Assembly: GCA_027625915.1 (NCBI GenBank)
Contig: JANTQA010000008.1
Span: forward strand, 2,497,001-2,561,000
Direction of reading: 5' to 3'
DNA: 64,000 nt
Origin: Anaeramoeba flamelloides
Taxonomy: Eukaryota > Metamonada > Anaeramoebidae
In this document: in pieces, positions 28,207 through 41,600 of the stretch
Numbering within the stretch: the first letter of the stretch is position 1
Layout: every line of letters begins with the position of its first letter
Notes under the pieces: generated by a model
The model's database searches: none
Seen by the model: only the letters and a program-made list of their open reading frames with translations
What the model was told of the DNA's origin: nothing
Translations under genes and position numbers: made by a program

Positions 28207-31200
28207 TCAATCAAGATCATTCTGAATTCCTTCTAACACAGAAGATTTGATTTCCTCAAATATTTTTTGGATCTATTGGAGAATTATTTTTTAAAAAAAT
28301 AAATGAGATAAATTATTTTTAAGAAATATAAATATTAATAAATTTAATGAGAAAAAAAAATGAGTATATTTAGTAAAAATTATTAAGAATGAAAACAAAG
28401 AAAAAAAAAAAGAAAAAGAAAAACAAAAATTAAGAAAAAAAAGAAAATATTGAAAAAAAAGAAAATATTGAAAAAAAAAAAAGAAAAAGAAAAAGAAAAA
28501 ATTTACTCGGTTGGTATCTGTCCCAGTTGAACGGAAAATATGAATATTTCTATATTTATTTTCAACAGAATTTAAAAATTTTTCAGAAATAAATTCAACA
28601 GCTTCATCAACATCATTACTTCCAGTATAATTTGAAAAGCAAACTTCGAGATCAATAGTTTTTAATTTTTCTTCAAATAAATCCATTTTATTAAATAACA
28701 ACATGCAATCCTTTTGTACAAAATATTCATTGGTAACAATTTGTTTAAATAATTTTAAAGATTCAATCATCCTGTTAATATTTTGCTCTTCAAAAAGCTT
28801 CAAATTATACTCGCTTAATGCAACAACATAAATTAAAATTGAAATGTTTTCAAAATGATGAATCCATTTTCTTCTTTCCGAGCGTTGTCCACCGACATCA
28901 ATAATTCTTTAGGAAATAATAATAATAAAATAAATAAAGAAGAGAAAATAATAATAATATTTAATAAATAAGCGAATTAAAATGAAATAGTACATATAAA
29001 ATAGTAATATAATATTTATTAAAATCGTTTTACAAAGGTGATAAAAAAAAGGTTTAATATTTTATCCTAAAATGAAATTGATTAATTTATTTTATCAATC
29101 CTTTTGATAGATATTTTGTAAAAAGTTTTGGTTTTCGCTTTTTTGAAAATGTCTGTGTTTTTTTAAAAAAATGTGCCTAAAAATTTTCATATTAATTTCT
29201 GAATTAATAATTTTGATTTAATGAATTGAAAAGCAGTTAAATAAAAAAAATCAGGATTCATAGTATAGACATTACACTACATGAAAAAATGTTACAAAAA
29301 AAAAAAAAAATGCTCTATTTTACATTTTTAAAAAATACCCACATAATAAATATTATTATATGTGAAAGTTTTAAAATATGGGTTCACGTGACAATAATAT
29401 TAATTGAAAAAATAAAAAAAAAAAAAATCAAAGTTTTTAGTAACACTTTTTCCATTTTGAATTGAAAATTTTTTTTGGGAAACTTTGATGTTCGATTGGA
29501 TATTTGTTTAAATGATTAATCTTTTAAAAAATATTTGAGATGTTATGAAAATTTATTTTTTATTTATCTTTTTTTTGTTTTTGCTATTCAAGAAACCAAC
29601 TCCATATTAATAGTCATGTATGTCTTAATCAATAACTAACAATTGGAGAATTTGTTGAATCGAGCGAGAATTGTGAATTACTCGAAAGAATAAGATACAT
29701 TATCCCCTAATGTCTTTATCCATTAGAATTTATTTTGCATTTATTGTTTAATTTTATAGAGGTATTTTGAAATTGAATTATTTAATTTTTTTTCTCAACA
29801 TTTATTAAATATGTTGGTTTCATTAAAATAGTTTTAATAAATACTATAAACAGTGATCACCCGATAATTATCAACAGTTGATTCTTATTAAAAACAATAT
29901 TTAAAAATAATTTTGAACATTAAAATTTTTCTGTTTTTTTTTGAAAGTTTTAATTTTTTATTTTATACTTTATAGTACTTTAATCTACAAAATAACATTT
30001 AATTTTTTTTTTTATTCAATGATTCATTTTTAAATTTTTATGATTCTTTTTGCTCAATATTTGAAAAAAAAATATATGTAAGAAAGGTTTAATTTTAAAT
30101 TGATTTTTTTCAGTTATCATTTTTTCTTCAATTTTCAAGACTTTGATATATTTCATTTAAATCAAATCTTCTTAATCTTGCCAACAAAAAAAATGGCTAT
30201 TTATTTTCTTTTTAACAATAAACAAGTATTTTTCTTTTAAAAATGTATTTTATAAAATATGAAAAATGCGAGATTTTAACTCTATTAAAAACTCTAGTGT
30301 GACAATCAATTTCAATTTAATTCCAAACCTAAAATCTTCTAAATTGCGATATTCCCAAAGTTTTTCATTTTTGGAAACATTTTGTAGCAACTTATTTAGA
30401 ATTTATAAAACACTAAAGTTACTGAATTAGTACCGGAAAAATAAAAACCAAAAATTTTTATCAAAATTTGAGTTTTAAAATTGGCTTTTTCAAAAAGTAA
30501 TGAGAAATATTCTGTCTTTTTTTGAACTTTCTTTTGAACAATCTTTGCTTTTTTTTTTTTTTTAAACTTTGATTTGTCGAGGTAAGCCTACTTATTAAAA
30601 GAATGACAAAATTTTGTTTTTTTTTTAAAAATTATTATTTTTTTCAATTAGAATTTGACTTTATTTGAAAACTTTTTAAAAATACTTATTTTTGGAGATC
30701 TTGTGGCTTTTTCAAATTTAGAGTTTCTTGATTGAGGTTAATTTATGAAGGGCATTTGTTGAATTTTCTTTGAAAAACGAATCAAATTTCTGAGCATTTT
30801 CACTTTTATTTTGAACATGAAGAGTCAGATAATTGTAAAAGAGACCAAAAAAAGAATTCTAGACATTTTTCATTTAAGATTTTATGTTCAAGACACTAAA
30901 ATTCAAACTTTGAGTTTTCTCATCATTTTCCCTGAAAGCCCTTTTGGAAAATAGACCTATAATTTATTATCGTTTGTTTTATAAAGTAGCCCCAAAGATA
31001 GAACCCATTGAAAGAATTTGTTATTAGGTTTCAATCTAAAGCTTTACCATTGAAACAATAGTTTCTAAAATGGAAAAGTAACAGTTTTTAAATTGATCCT
31101 TTCCAAAATTAAAATCTCAATCACACATGTTAAAAATTGGTGATATTATTTTTAAAAGAATTTTTTAATAAATTTGTAATTTTTTCAAAAATTATGATTC

Positions 31201-34200
31201 TTTTTACTCTTTATTTATAATATTTCCGAAGTTTTAATGAGGATAAAAATCACTGTATAAAGTTTTGTGGTTCTGACAAACATGAGGTTCTATCTTTTGA
31301 TATTGTCTCTCTTAATTTCAATAAAACAATCATAAAAACATGATACTTTTTAGGTGTGCCCCCAAATGGGAGAGTTCACTTATCAAAAAAACCGAGGTTT
31401 CTAATAGCAAAAAATCCAATTTAATAAATAAATAAAAATGTTTGTGTTTATTTTATTTTTTTTTTTTGAAGAATTATTTTCGTTTTTTAAATATCTGTTT
31501 CTACCTCAAATATTTTCCTTTCTTTTTTTTAAATACAATGAAATGTTACTTAATACATCAAATATATTGATAATTTTCCTCTCTCTTTGGAACATAATGG
31601 AATACGGATCATATTTTTTGGAAAAATTACAAATTTATTAAAAAAAACTTTTAAAAATTATTACACCAATTTTTGGGCATATGTAATATCAAAAAAATTA
31701 AGGGTAAAAATTGTTCAGGAAAAAAATATAAATGAATTTTAAAAGATCAACCTTTGAAACAGTGGCTAACTGTTTTGGATTTTTCCTTTGGAAAATTGAC
31801 ATATTCGGTTCGATTGGAAATTTTCCCTTTTTTTTCGATTTTTAACAAGATTTCTTTGGGATAGGGATAAAAGAACCAAAAATTTTAAAAGGCATTAGGT
31901 TAATTTTTAACAGTATTGTACTGTTCTGTATAATCCTTAACCCAGTCTAATAAAATAGTGTTTCGTGCTTTAATAATTCTGAAAATTTTTTGGGTGTTCT
32001 GAAGAGAATCAATGAAATAATTTGAATAAAAATGAGTAAAGTTAATCGAATTGGTTTTTTTTTATGAATTTTTAATCTTGAGAAATTATTGTATAATTAT
32101 ATTTACACAACCCGAAAATGGAAAATTACTTCAAAAACTTTTGTTTGAGAACAAAATAGCAAAGAAAGGTGAAAATTTCTTATAAAGACAAGAAATAAAA
32201 TAATAAAGATAATAGAAAAAAGATTTAATCATACCTCCAAGTGAAATCATCAGAAGAAAATGTAACTTCTTTTACGCCTGTTGTAGGAATACGGCAGCCT
32301 AAAATATGATCTTTTGTGGGTACATAATCTGACGAAGAAATTTCTTCTGCTTGATCTAAAAATCTTTTTCAAATTTGAATAAAAGAAAAAACGAAAAGAG
32401 ATTGAAAAAAAAGTAAATCATAAAATTAATCAAAACTAAATTAAAGAGAAAAAAAAAAAAGAAGGGATTTTTTTTTTTTCATTTTCTCTTCAAAAAAAAA
32501 ATCAAAAACAAAAAAAATTGTCCATTAAGGGTCTAGTCATTACAGTTAAAAATAATTTTTTGAAATGGAAAAAAAAAATTTTTCGTAATTTGTATGAGTA
32601 CACGATCACAATCAAAAAACCAACTCAACATGTGGAGTTGTGATCGATCTCCAAAATACAACAATCAAAAAAGAGGACATTTTTAGAAAAAAAGTAGCCA
32701 AAGAAGGACACTCGATTTTACAATTTGAATGGCTTAGAATATATAATTTTGAAAACAACTATGTTAGTTTCGAAGTGTCTATCTTTGGCACTTTTTGAGA
32801 TCTCAGTGATTTTTTTTTCATTTTTTTCATTTCTCAAATGAGTTATTTTTATCGAAAGAATGTTACAAAATCCTTGCTTGGTCAAATATAGAAAAGGTTC
32901 CAAAATAACCACATATTAGATTAAATCCAATTTAATTGATAATATATTTGAAGAAAGTAATTTGTTTTAAATTAAAGAAATTTGACCATTTTGAAATTTG
33001 AATTGAGAAAGAAGTAATTGATTTGGAAATTTGATTTTTTGAAATTGAGAATTCTTTTTGTTTCTTGGATTTTTAATTGAATTTTATTTTTTGCAATTTG
33101 ATTCGAAGAAATTTTTTTTATCTGAATTTTGTCAAATAAAAAGAAGGGCAATTTCACAATACCCTTTTTGGTTTCAAGTTGTTCCTTGAGTATAGAGCAA
33201 ATCCATGGTAAATGATTAGAGCCTTAAACAAAAAAAAAAACCGAACAAAAAGAGAAAAATACATTAAAATAAAAAAGGTAAATATAAAAGCTTACGAAGC
33301 TGCACTATCTGGAATTTGAAATTCTGATCTTCTTTCAAATACCTGTTTCATTGCTTTGTCAGACCATAATTGAATGATCTGTCCCTTTTTTTTTTCTGTA
33401 AGTTCGAGTTTTGATTCTTCGTCTTCAATTGATAAAAAATCTTGAGCAAGTTTCTATTCAAATGGGATAAAAAACAAAATAAGAAATAAAAAAAAGGAAA
33501 GTTGAAGGGAAAGTAATTTATTTTAAATTTCGAGAAACATCGAACTTTAAGTTGACATTTTACAAGTTGTAATTTCTAAAAGGATTTATTTTTGGATTTA
33601 TTCTTAATTACAAAATATGTCAAACAAAATTTTCAGACACATTCGAAAAAAAAGAAACGACAAAAGAAGAATCTACAGTATATCCAAATAGCCAAGTTCT
33701 AAAAGGCAAACCAAATTACAACATTACCAATTTAATATTTTGAAGAGTTTAATTTTACTTGGATCATTTGGGAATTTTTTTGGAAAGATTACTCAAAATT
33801 ATGTTGAATATATTTTTGAACAAACATCAGTTCCTTTGCAAAATGAAAATTGGAGTGTTAGTGTTTTTTTTTTTTGGTTGTATGAGTTTGTGGTTTCCCG
33901 AAAGAGAATACAGTAAGGAACTACTGTTTGCTAAAAAATAAATTGAAGTGTTATTTTTTTTTTTGGTTGTAAGAGTTTGTGGTTTCGCGAAAGAGAAGCC
34001 TGTTGTTACACCTCATAAAACAAAAAAAAAATAAAAAAGAGCACAAAAAAATGGAGTGAAAGGGTATAGACAACTTCAACATTCTTAAATAATTTGAAAC
34101 AATCCAAACAAAGAAGGAACAGCGATTCTGAAAAAATTGATTCTTAAAACATTTCAAAAGCATTCCTTCGATTTGTTAAAAGAGAAAGCAAACAATATTT

Positions 34201-34985
34201 AACAAGTGTTTCTAAAACTATTTAAATGAGTTGGTCAAATTGTCTGATAACACTTTTTATAAAATTTTTGTTCTTCACATTTTTTAAAACAGCTGTGGCT
34301 AAATAGTGTGCTTAAGATTTACTGCTAATTGTAAAATAAAAAGATCAAAATTTTCATTCAGCTTTTCAAAATAATCACATTCCCAAGAACATAAATAAAT
34401 CATCAAAAGTCCCAATTCCCAAAGGTAAATTAATAATTTATGGTTTTAAGTATTAATAATTCGAAATGTTACATGATTTTTAAAATCTTTTTTCGGAAAG
34501 TTGAATGATTATTTTTTTCCATTTATTTTGCAACAAATAGTATTCAAATTTTTTTATTGGGGTGGTGTTATTGAAAAAATTGATGTAATTTTTTGTTTTC
34601 ATTTTTCCTATGCGGATTAAAAAGCAAGAGTGCTGCTAAAAAAAAAAAAAAAAATATAACAACAAGTAAATCAAAAATACCGTACCGTATTTTCACGAGA
34701 AAGGTTAAGATTAAAATCTTCAACTGCTTTTACAAGTTTTAGTGTATGGCTGACGAGATTTCTTCGTATCGTGTCGCGGTACAATTGGATTTCGACCTTT
34801 GAAAATCCATTTTTGAAGAGGACTTGCATTTGTTTTACGAAAGTCGATTTCCCAGAATCGCCCGTACCTAAAATTAACAACCTTAATTCTTTGTCAAGAT
34901 TTGACTTCTCATTTTTAAGTTGATTCTGGATCTTTTTTTGTCTTTTTTGTTCCTTTTTTTTTCTTCTTTTTTTTTTTGAATTTTT
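28207..34985 (-). CDS. heterotrimeric G protein alpha subunit (first exon not found)
   Basis: Membrane-associated GTPase that relays signals from receptors. The exons in coding order are: about 34985 (start uncertain)-34686, 33453-33296, 32363-32235, 28906-28507 and 28272-28207. Phases are consistent across all four junctions. Motifs: P-loop GTGDSGKST (usually GxGESGKST, so Asp replaces Glu), switch I CRIPTTGV with the catalytic Arg, switch II DVGGQRSERRKW with the catalytic Gln, FNKMDLF for guanine specificity, and TGTDTNR in place of the usual TCATDT. The helical domain lies between P-loop and switch I (QLWSDKAMKQVFERRSEFQIPDSAA). The C-terminus, ILEGIQ-like and ending QNDLD, has no Cys. 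The N-terminal MG start was not found: the visible exon begins in a Lys/Gln-rich helix with no in-frame ATG. The third visible intron is 3.3 kb and contains repeat R copy B. Confidence 0.9.
30300..31122 (+). repeat. dispersed repeat R, copy B (uninterrupted)
   Basis: Direct-orientation partner of 26640-27875, located in the 3.3 kb intron of the G-alpha gene. At the point where copy A holds the 399 bp MITE, this copy reads straight from CCCAAAGTTT into TTTGGAAACATTTTGTAGC. Copies differ by many substitutions and small indels, so the duplication is not recent. Confidence 0.72.
33855..34002 (+). repeat. direct repeat pair in a G-alpha intron
   Basis: Two direct copies of about 45 bases, at about 33862-33907 and 33953-33995. 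Both contain a T-run, GGTTGTA, GAGTTTGTGGTTTC and CGAAAGAGAA. They are separated by about 45 bases. Function unknown; possibly a local duplication. Confidence 0.65.
34322..34540. mobile_element. MITE, family 3, copy 2 (219 bp)
   Basis: The ends are CTGCTAATTGTAAAATAAA and, inverted, CTATTTGTTGCAAAATAAA, flanked by TA (34320-34321 and 34541-34542). It shares AAAGATCAAAATTTTCATTC with copy 1. It lies in the first visible intron of the G-alpha gene, between the P-loop exon and the next one. Confidence 0.72.
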
Positions 34986-36287
34986 TGATCCCTTTGTTTA
35001 TTTAGAAGTGTTTGTTTTTATTTGTTTTAAAAAAAAAGATAAAATTTAGAGTGTTAAATATTTTAGTGCTTGAGTCAAAGTGGATTGAAGTTGAAAAAAT
35101 TAAAAGAAACACAAACCATGAATTTAAAAAAATAATCAAATAATTAATTGAAAAAAAATGATCTAAAATCTTTAAAACTTCATTTCAAATAATCTCCTAA
35201 CTTTGGTATACTTTCTGCCTTTTTAAAAAACTCAATTCTTTCAGTTAATTTACAAATACATTCTAACATTTTAAATGTGTAGACATTGTCAAAGAAAAAA
35301 GGATGGTAAAAGATTTGAGAATTTTTTAATTTCTTTTGGAAAAAGTGCTTTACAAAAATTATTCCAATAAAAATATCGAAATTAATAAATTATGAATTTG
35401 TGTTTTCAAAACTGGCAACATATTTTTTTTGATCGAAATTTCTTAGGCTTTTTGAAATTGATAATTGAATATTTCTATTTCCAAAATTATTTTTTTTAAA
35501 CAGTATTGAAACTGGTGTCATTTTTTTTACTTCTTTTTGTATTTTTTGCAATATTTTTTCAAATAAAAAGAGATAGATTTAAACGAGAAAAGATAGATAT
35601 GAATAGAAAAACGTTTGAGGTTGATGGAATTAATTTTTATTTGGTAAATTCTTCGAAACAAAATAAATTGTTTTATTTAAAGAAGAATTGCAAATAAGTT
35701 TTTTTTTTCAAATACAAAGTTGTTAAAAATTGATATTTTAACCTTAAATTCCATATTGTGCTGAATAATCCTTTTTGATCTAAAAATTGTTCAAATTTTA
35801 AAAGACCAATTAACCATAAAAATGTTTGAAATAATTGAATTTCCTTCTTAATCCAATCAGTTTCATTAAAAAAATTTTTGATATTTCGATATAATTTCAA
35901 GTAAAATTTCAGAAAAATTTAATTTGGTAAATTTGGAAGGAATTTTCCGTTTAAATTTTCCTCAAATGATACTCAAAAATTCAGAAAATTATAAAGAGAT
36001 TTTTTCATATTAAATTTCTGAAGAATTATTGGAAATATTGATTGGATAATGATCACCTTTTTAAACATTTTCAATTACAATCAGAGAGCGAAATTAAATT
36101 AACACCCATTATAAAGTATTTTAAAAATTGTAAAAAAGCTATGATCTTGATTAGAGATATTTGAAATAATAATGGTATACAAATATTACTTGATATTTGT
36201 TTTACAATATTGAAGAACTCCCCGCGTTAAGGATTCTAAGTTTACAAAAAGAAATAAGTGTATATAAAGACTGATTTTATAAATATA
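34986..36287. other. 5' region of the G-alpha gene, no exon identified
   Basis: Probably contains the missing first exon and promoter of the minus-strand G-alpha gene. No minus-strand ATG here could be joined in phase with confidence. The short frames at 35506-35697 and 35673-35900 have no recognisable domain. Confidence 0.4.
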
Positions 36288-36833
36288 AACTCTTTTTCAG
36301 TCAAAGGGGCCCAGTTCTATTGAAGAAATGGAAGACTTTCTATGAGTTTAATTCATTTCCTCTTATCAAACTAAAATTTTCAATTTTTAGATCAAAATCA
36401 TTTTTTCTCATTTTGTTTTTTTTGTTTTTTTTGTTTTTTGCTTTTTGCTTTTTTTTTTTTTTTTTTTTTTTAAAAATTAACTTTAAAAAAAAAAATGTTT
36501 GAAAAACGAAATAAACATTAAGAAAAGTTAAGCTTTGTATATTCTTTTAAAATTCATACATTTACACTAAAAAATCTTATTATTAATGATTTTAATTTCC
36601 TAAAGAAATTGAGAATTTTGCACGAGACGTTCCAATGAATGGGGCCCAAAAAATTTTTTAACATTTTTTTTTTTTTGAAATTTATGGTTTGTTCAGGGGT
36701 TTCTTTTATAATTATGGACTCTTATATGAAGTTTATTATTTCTCGTATTTCTAAACAAAACAAGTTTGGTTGATTCTTAAAAATAAAGTGACTTTTTCAT
36801 TTTTGGCTGGGCCCCTTTGAGTGAAATGGAGTT
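36288..36833. mobile_element. MITE, family 2, copy A (546 bp)
   Basis: The termini are AACTCTTTTTCAGTCAAAGG and, inverted, AACTCCATTTCACTCAAAGG, each followed by GGCCCAG. TA duplications lie at 36286-36287 and 36834-36835. The element is nearly identical in reverse orientation to 61400-61953, which indicates recent movement. It is non-coding; the Phe-rich frame inside is chance. Confidence 0.88.
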
Positions 36834-37393
36834 TAGATACACTTTAATCTATTACTTGGATTCTTCAGCTATATATAAAAAAATAAAAAAATTAATTAAA
36901 AATTTTTTCTCTTTTATTATTTAAAGACTTGTAATTGTAACAATTACTTTTTATATTCAATAATGCTTACAATTAATCCAAATATTCAATTTTATTCAAA
37001 AATGTTGTTCACTTTTACTAATTAATAAAAGAAAAAAAAATGTTCGATTGTAATTTTTTATTTTTATTTTTGGATTTGTTTTTTTATTGCCTTTGTAATA
37101 TATGGTTTAATAGAAAATTCAATGAATTTGAGGTTTTTTTATACGCTGATGTAAAAAATTTTCTATTTAAACTTACTATTGTATATTAAGTACCTGTTAT
37201 TAGCTAGTAATTACTTGATCTTTTTTACGTTGTACGACTTCGTTCCTCTGCAAAGAAATTCAAAAAGGTAAAAAAATACCTAAAAGTAAATACTATACCC
37301 GAAAGCATGAAAATATAATAAAAATAAACATATTTTCTGTTTGAGATCAAAGTATTTTTCCAAAGATCAATTATTTTGTATAACCATTGTATA

Positions 37394-37798
37394 AAAAAAG
37401 TGAAACAGGGAAAAAAAGCGAAACATGGTTTTTAATTGGGAACCTTACTGAAAATTCACAGTAAGATCAATTAAAAAAAAATATAAATAAATAAAGAAAA
37501 AATGAATTATTTAACACAATAACAGTTTTTTAAGAGAATCTTTTGATAGGGTTTTTTCTTTTATTGATCAATTATGAAAAATTATTTCAAAAAATTGACT
37601 ATTTTTGAGATCTCCAAAACTACACTAACAATTTTGATAAATCAAGTAGATTTAAATTGTATTTACTGGGTTGATTGAAAATAATATAATGGATTATTAT
37701 TTGAAGTTAATTGGTTTCTTCTTTTTATTTATTTTACTTTTCATTTTCAGGAATGCCCCCAAATGAAAAACTGTGTTTCACTTTTTTTCCAAAACTGT
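37394..37798. mobile_element. possible MITE (about 400 bp)
   Basis: The left arm AAAAAAGTGAAACA plus ACTGAAAATTC is mirrored on the right by TGTTTCACTTTTTT and CATTTTCAGGAATG. The inverted similarity extends about 65 bases with gaps. TA dinucleotides flank it. No second copy was seen in the window, and the boundaries are approximate. Confidence 0.5.
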
Positions 37799-37904
37799 AA
37801 TTAACCGTTGGAGAAAAAATACAAAATTAGTTGAATAATTTACATGAAATAATACTTGAAACTCATATAAAGTAAATCTAATTAACCAATATATTTTTTT
37901 CAAG

Positions 37905-38078
37905 GTCAAAAAACTCAAATTATTCGATAACTAACTGAGAAAAACAACAATGTTCATTTTGATCTCAGAGTGAATATCCAAATAAAATTTCAATATAAAT
38001 CAAATTGATTTCTTTTATAATCATTTTCACTTTATCAATAAAAGTAAAATAACATGTTTTTACTTATCGGAATATATA
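37905..38078 (+). repeat. dispersed repeat, related to 16515-16808
   Basis: Shares AACTCAAATT, TGTTCATTTTGATCT, AAATTTCAATA and ATAACATGxTTTTACTTA in the same order and orientation as 16515-16808, with different spacing. Too diverged to set exact ends. Confidence 0.4.
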
Positions 38079-38664
38079 TCTTACAATTATATAAAAAAAT
38101 TATGTTTCAATAAAAATGAAAAACAAAAAGAAAAATGCAAAAATAATAAAAAAAATGGTTAATTGTGACCATTCAAACATTTCTTTTTATTATATAACCT
38201 AACATTTGATTAACAATTAAAAAAAATTATTTTCAGAAAGTCAAGAAAAAAAAAATAAACTTGGTAAAAATATCAAAGGTGGAAAAGAAATTTAGAAAAA
38301 AATTTGGCTTGTGTAATGTAAAAAAAAATATCTTTGAACTTTTTACAATTCCACTTCTTTTCAATACTCAGTCACCATACATTTCAGTTATTTTAGCTTT
38401 TCAGGAACCTTATTGTTAGCTATAATTTTATAACAAGGATATTGTGATTTTATAATTAGATATAGTTACTTGATTTTGGTTAGAACTTCCTTCAATTAAT
38501 AAACAAAAACTTGAAAACCAAAACCAAAATAAAACCAAAATAAAAATATTCTTGGTGTAAATTAAAATTTTTTATAATAAAAAAATATATATATTGTAAT
38601 TTACAATAAAATTTCAATAAGAAATATTATATAGAAAGATTTTGAAAAATTAAAAACTAAAAAA

Positions 38665-41600
38665 TTAATCTAATATTGACAAATCCTTTTTATGAAGTTT
38701 TTCAATTTTCCAACGTAAAATATAACCTTTTGAATCAACAGAAAACAGCTCGAACAATGAATTTGAAGCTGAAAGGGAATAAATGGGTGATTTATTAAAA
38801 GATTTTAATTTGCCAATTTCAGAAAGGTCAAAAGAATTTAAAATGATTATTTCGCCAACTTGGTTCGCCAAAAATAGAACATTACGTGATCTGCCCTCAA
38901 ATCCCCAGGTGAACAGAGCATCATTTATTTTACCACTCGACCCATTTGCTAAATGCCTTTTTTTCAACAGTGTCCCATTTATATTATATAGATAAGCACA
39001 GTTTGTATTAGTCCTTTGATTGGAGGCAAAAAGAAAAACATTGCCATTCGTTTTTGAGATGGTAATCAATGAAACAGGACCTATATGGTTGGCCAATGAG
39101 CAGACATATTTGAAAGAATTCAGATCCCAAATTATTGCTGTATTGTCATTTGAGCCAGAAACGAAAATATGGAAATTTAAACTTGATGCTAATGAAATAA
39201 CTGGGCCATCGTGACTATATAGCATACGATGCATTTTTAAATTAATTATTTTATTTTTTAAATTTGTTTTCATTTTCCAAACGTATATTATCGAATGTTT
39301 CCCACCAGCAATAATTATGTTATTTGTTCCTGGATTTTCACAGCAATATATAGTATCTTTAAAAGGGAGTTGGGAAAATAATTTTATTTTATTTGTTTCC
39401 ACATCAATTAATTGGATCGAATGGCGTTTTGGTAACCACTTAATTATAAAGTTTTTGGTTTCTTTCAAAAAGGTTTTATATTGCGATAGGGCAGTAATTT
39501 GATTTCTTTCATCAAAATTCGAAATTTTATGAATTGAACCATTGATTTTTTTATAAATGTATGATTTTAACTGTAATGGATTGATATAAATTTTTTTACT
39601 ATGATCAATATTTTCAATAATGTTTCTATTAATAATTTTAAATTCATCATCATTGTCGTTGTCATTGCCCTTGTCATTGTCATTGTCATTATCATTATCA
39701 TATTTATTTTTATTCTCTCCATTAACATTGCTATTATTTTGATTTATTTTGGAGTTATTTCTATTTTTCTTATTTTTGGTATCTCCGCAACCACTACTCC
39801 TTTCAGAATCATCATCACCAACATTACTATTATTAAGTGAATTAAATTCTTCGAATGTTGAATTTTCAGAATTTTGATATTGTGAAAGCATAATTTTTTT
39901 TTTTTTTGGATGCGGCTCTTTAAATAATTGTTTTGGGCATTGCCCCACAGAAGTAATTGATTCAATTATTCCATTTTTTATTGTCAAATCTTTAATACTC
40001 TGAACCTTCGAGGATCGTTTATATGTATTGGGATGGAAAACATTTAAGGCATTAATTGCCTCTTCACCCCTTTGCTTATAACCGAAAATCAAATCAATCC
40101 ACTCATTCAAATGCTCACTTACATAATTTGACTCCAATGCCTCTTTGTGCTTTTTAATAAATAATCTAACATCATTTTTCACATACGGGGGCAATAAAAT
40201 ATCATTAACAAATTGGCCATTTTGCTTCAAGCCTAAATCAAACCCATTAATATTAATTAAAAATTCTGGCAAATAATAAAATTCTGGGATCAATTCCTTG
40301 ACATCGGATCTTGAAATGGAACTACTTAAATTATATGATTGCTCAAAGGAATTAAATAATCGATCTGGCAAATCAAATTTGTTGGATTGGAAATCTACCA
40401 TTAGACTAGAATACGGCTCAATTCTGACTAGGTAATAAATCACAATAACAAAATTTGAATAATGTGAACTATAATGGTATGGATCTAAACCCATTCCTTC
40501 TAAATCATTATATTTTTTAAAAGTTTTGTTTTGCCATTCAACAGTTTGGCAACCCATTGGCAACGACAGGTCTCTGTATACATTTTTATTATTTAAATCT
40601 AAATTATTGTTTTTATAATCCTTTAAAATATTTGGGAAAATTGGGTATTGGGTTAAATCATTTGGACTCCTTCCCGCAAGGGTATTTAAGACCGTTAAAT
40701 AATTGAAATTAGAAATTTTTGAATTGATCCACAATTTGGTATATTTATTCAAAATTTCTTGATCTTTGGTAAATTGGCGCTCAGGGTTTGGATTGATATT
40801 TAATGTTTTTTGATTTTTTAAAATGTTTAAAAATTTATGACAATTTTCTCTAGTGTAAAAAATAAAAATACAAGTTTTGCCCGTTTTAAAAAATATTTCT
40901 ACAGAATTATTCTCTAATAAATATTTGTGTTTTCTAAAATTTTTAATATTTAAATAATTCCATTTTTTATGTTTTTTTATTTTATTTTCATTTAAATTCG
41001 AATAATTGAGATCTCCATAAATACTACTATTATGATTATTGATATTGTCATTACTACTACTATTATTATTATTGAAATTATTATTATTATTATTATTACT
41101 ATTATTATTACTATTATTATGATTATTATTATTATTATTATGATTATTATGATTATTATTATTATTATTATTATTATTATGATTATTATTATTATTATTA
41201 TTATCATCATCTTTATTATTGATTTTTTTATCTTTCAATAAAAAAAAATGCAAGTATTTTTGACCAAAAATTAATTTACCCTTTTTTTCAACAAAAAAAT
41301 TTAATTGAGAACAATTAAAAGTTTGATAATTTGTATTATTTATATCTTTAATCCTTTGATAAATATTGATATTATATGGATTATGAAAATTTAACAATAT
41401 TTTGAAATATTTTTTAAATTTAATTTTTCTTAATTTTTTATTATTAGTTTTTTTTTGAAATAATTTGTTTAAAATTTCCTGATCATTTTCGATTGAAAAA
41501 TTATTCTTATTTATGTTTATACTATTATTTGAAACCAATTTTTTAAAATAAGATGTGTTAATAACTGCATTTGTTTTATATTTTAAATTTTTTTTATTTA

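Larger units (their letters stand above)
36834..38664. other. intergenic, with one possible MITE and one dispersed repeat
   Basis: Lies between the G-alpha 5' region and the 3' end of the BEACH gene. Apart from the possible MITE at 37394-37798 and the repeat at 37905-38078 it is featureless A+T-rich sequence. Confidence 0.45.

Noticed and set aside
29750-29830. GAGGTATTTTGAAATTG as a family 1 end
   Set aside because: No inverted partner with TA flank was found at a suitable distance.
36090-36112. Minus-strand ATG-GGT as a possible first exon (MGVN...) of the G-alpha gene
   Set aside because: A donor follows, but its phase does not match any acceptor in the visible N-terminal exon, and the myristoylation context is poor.
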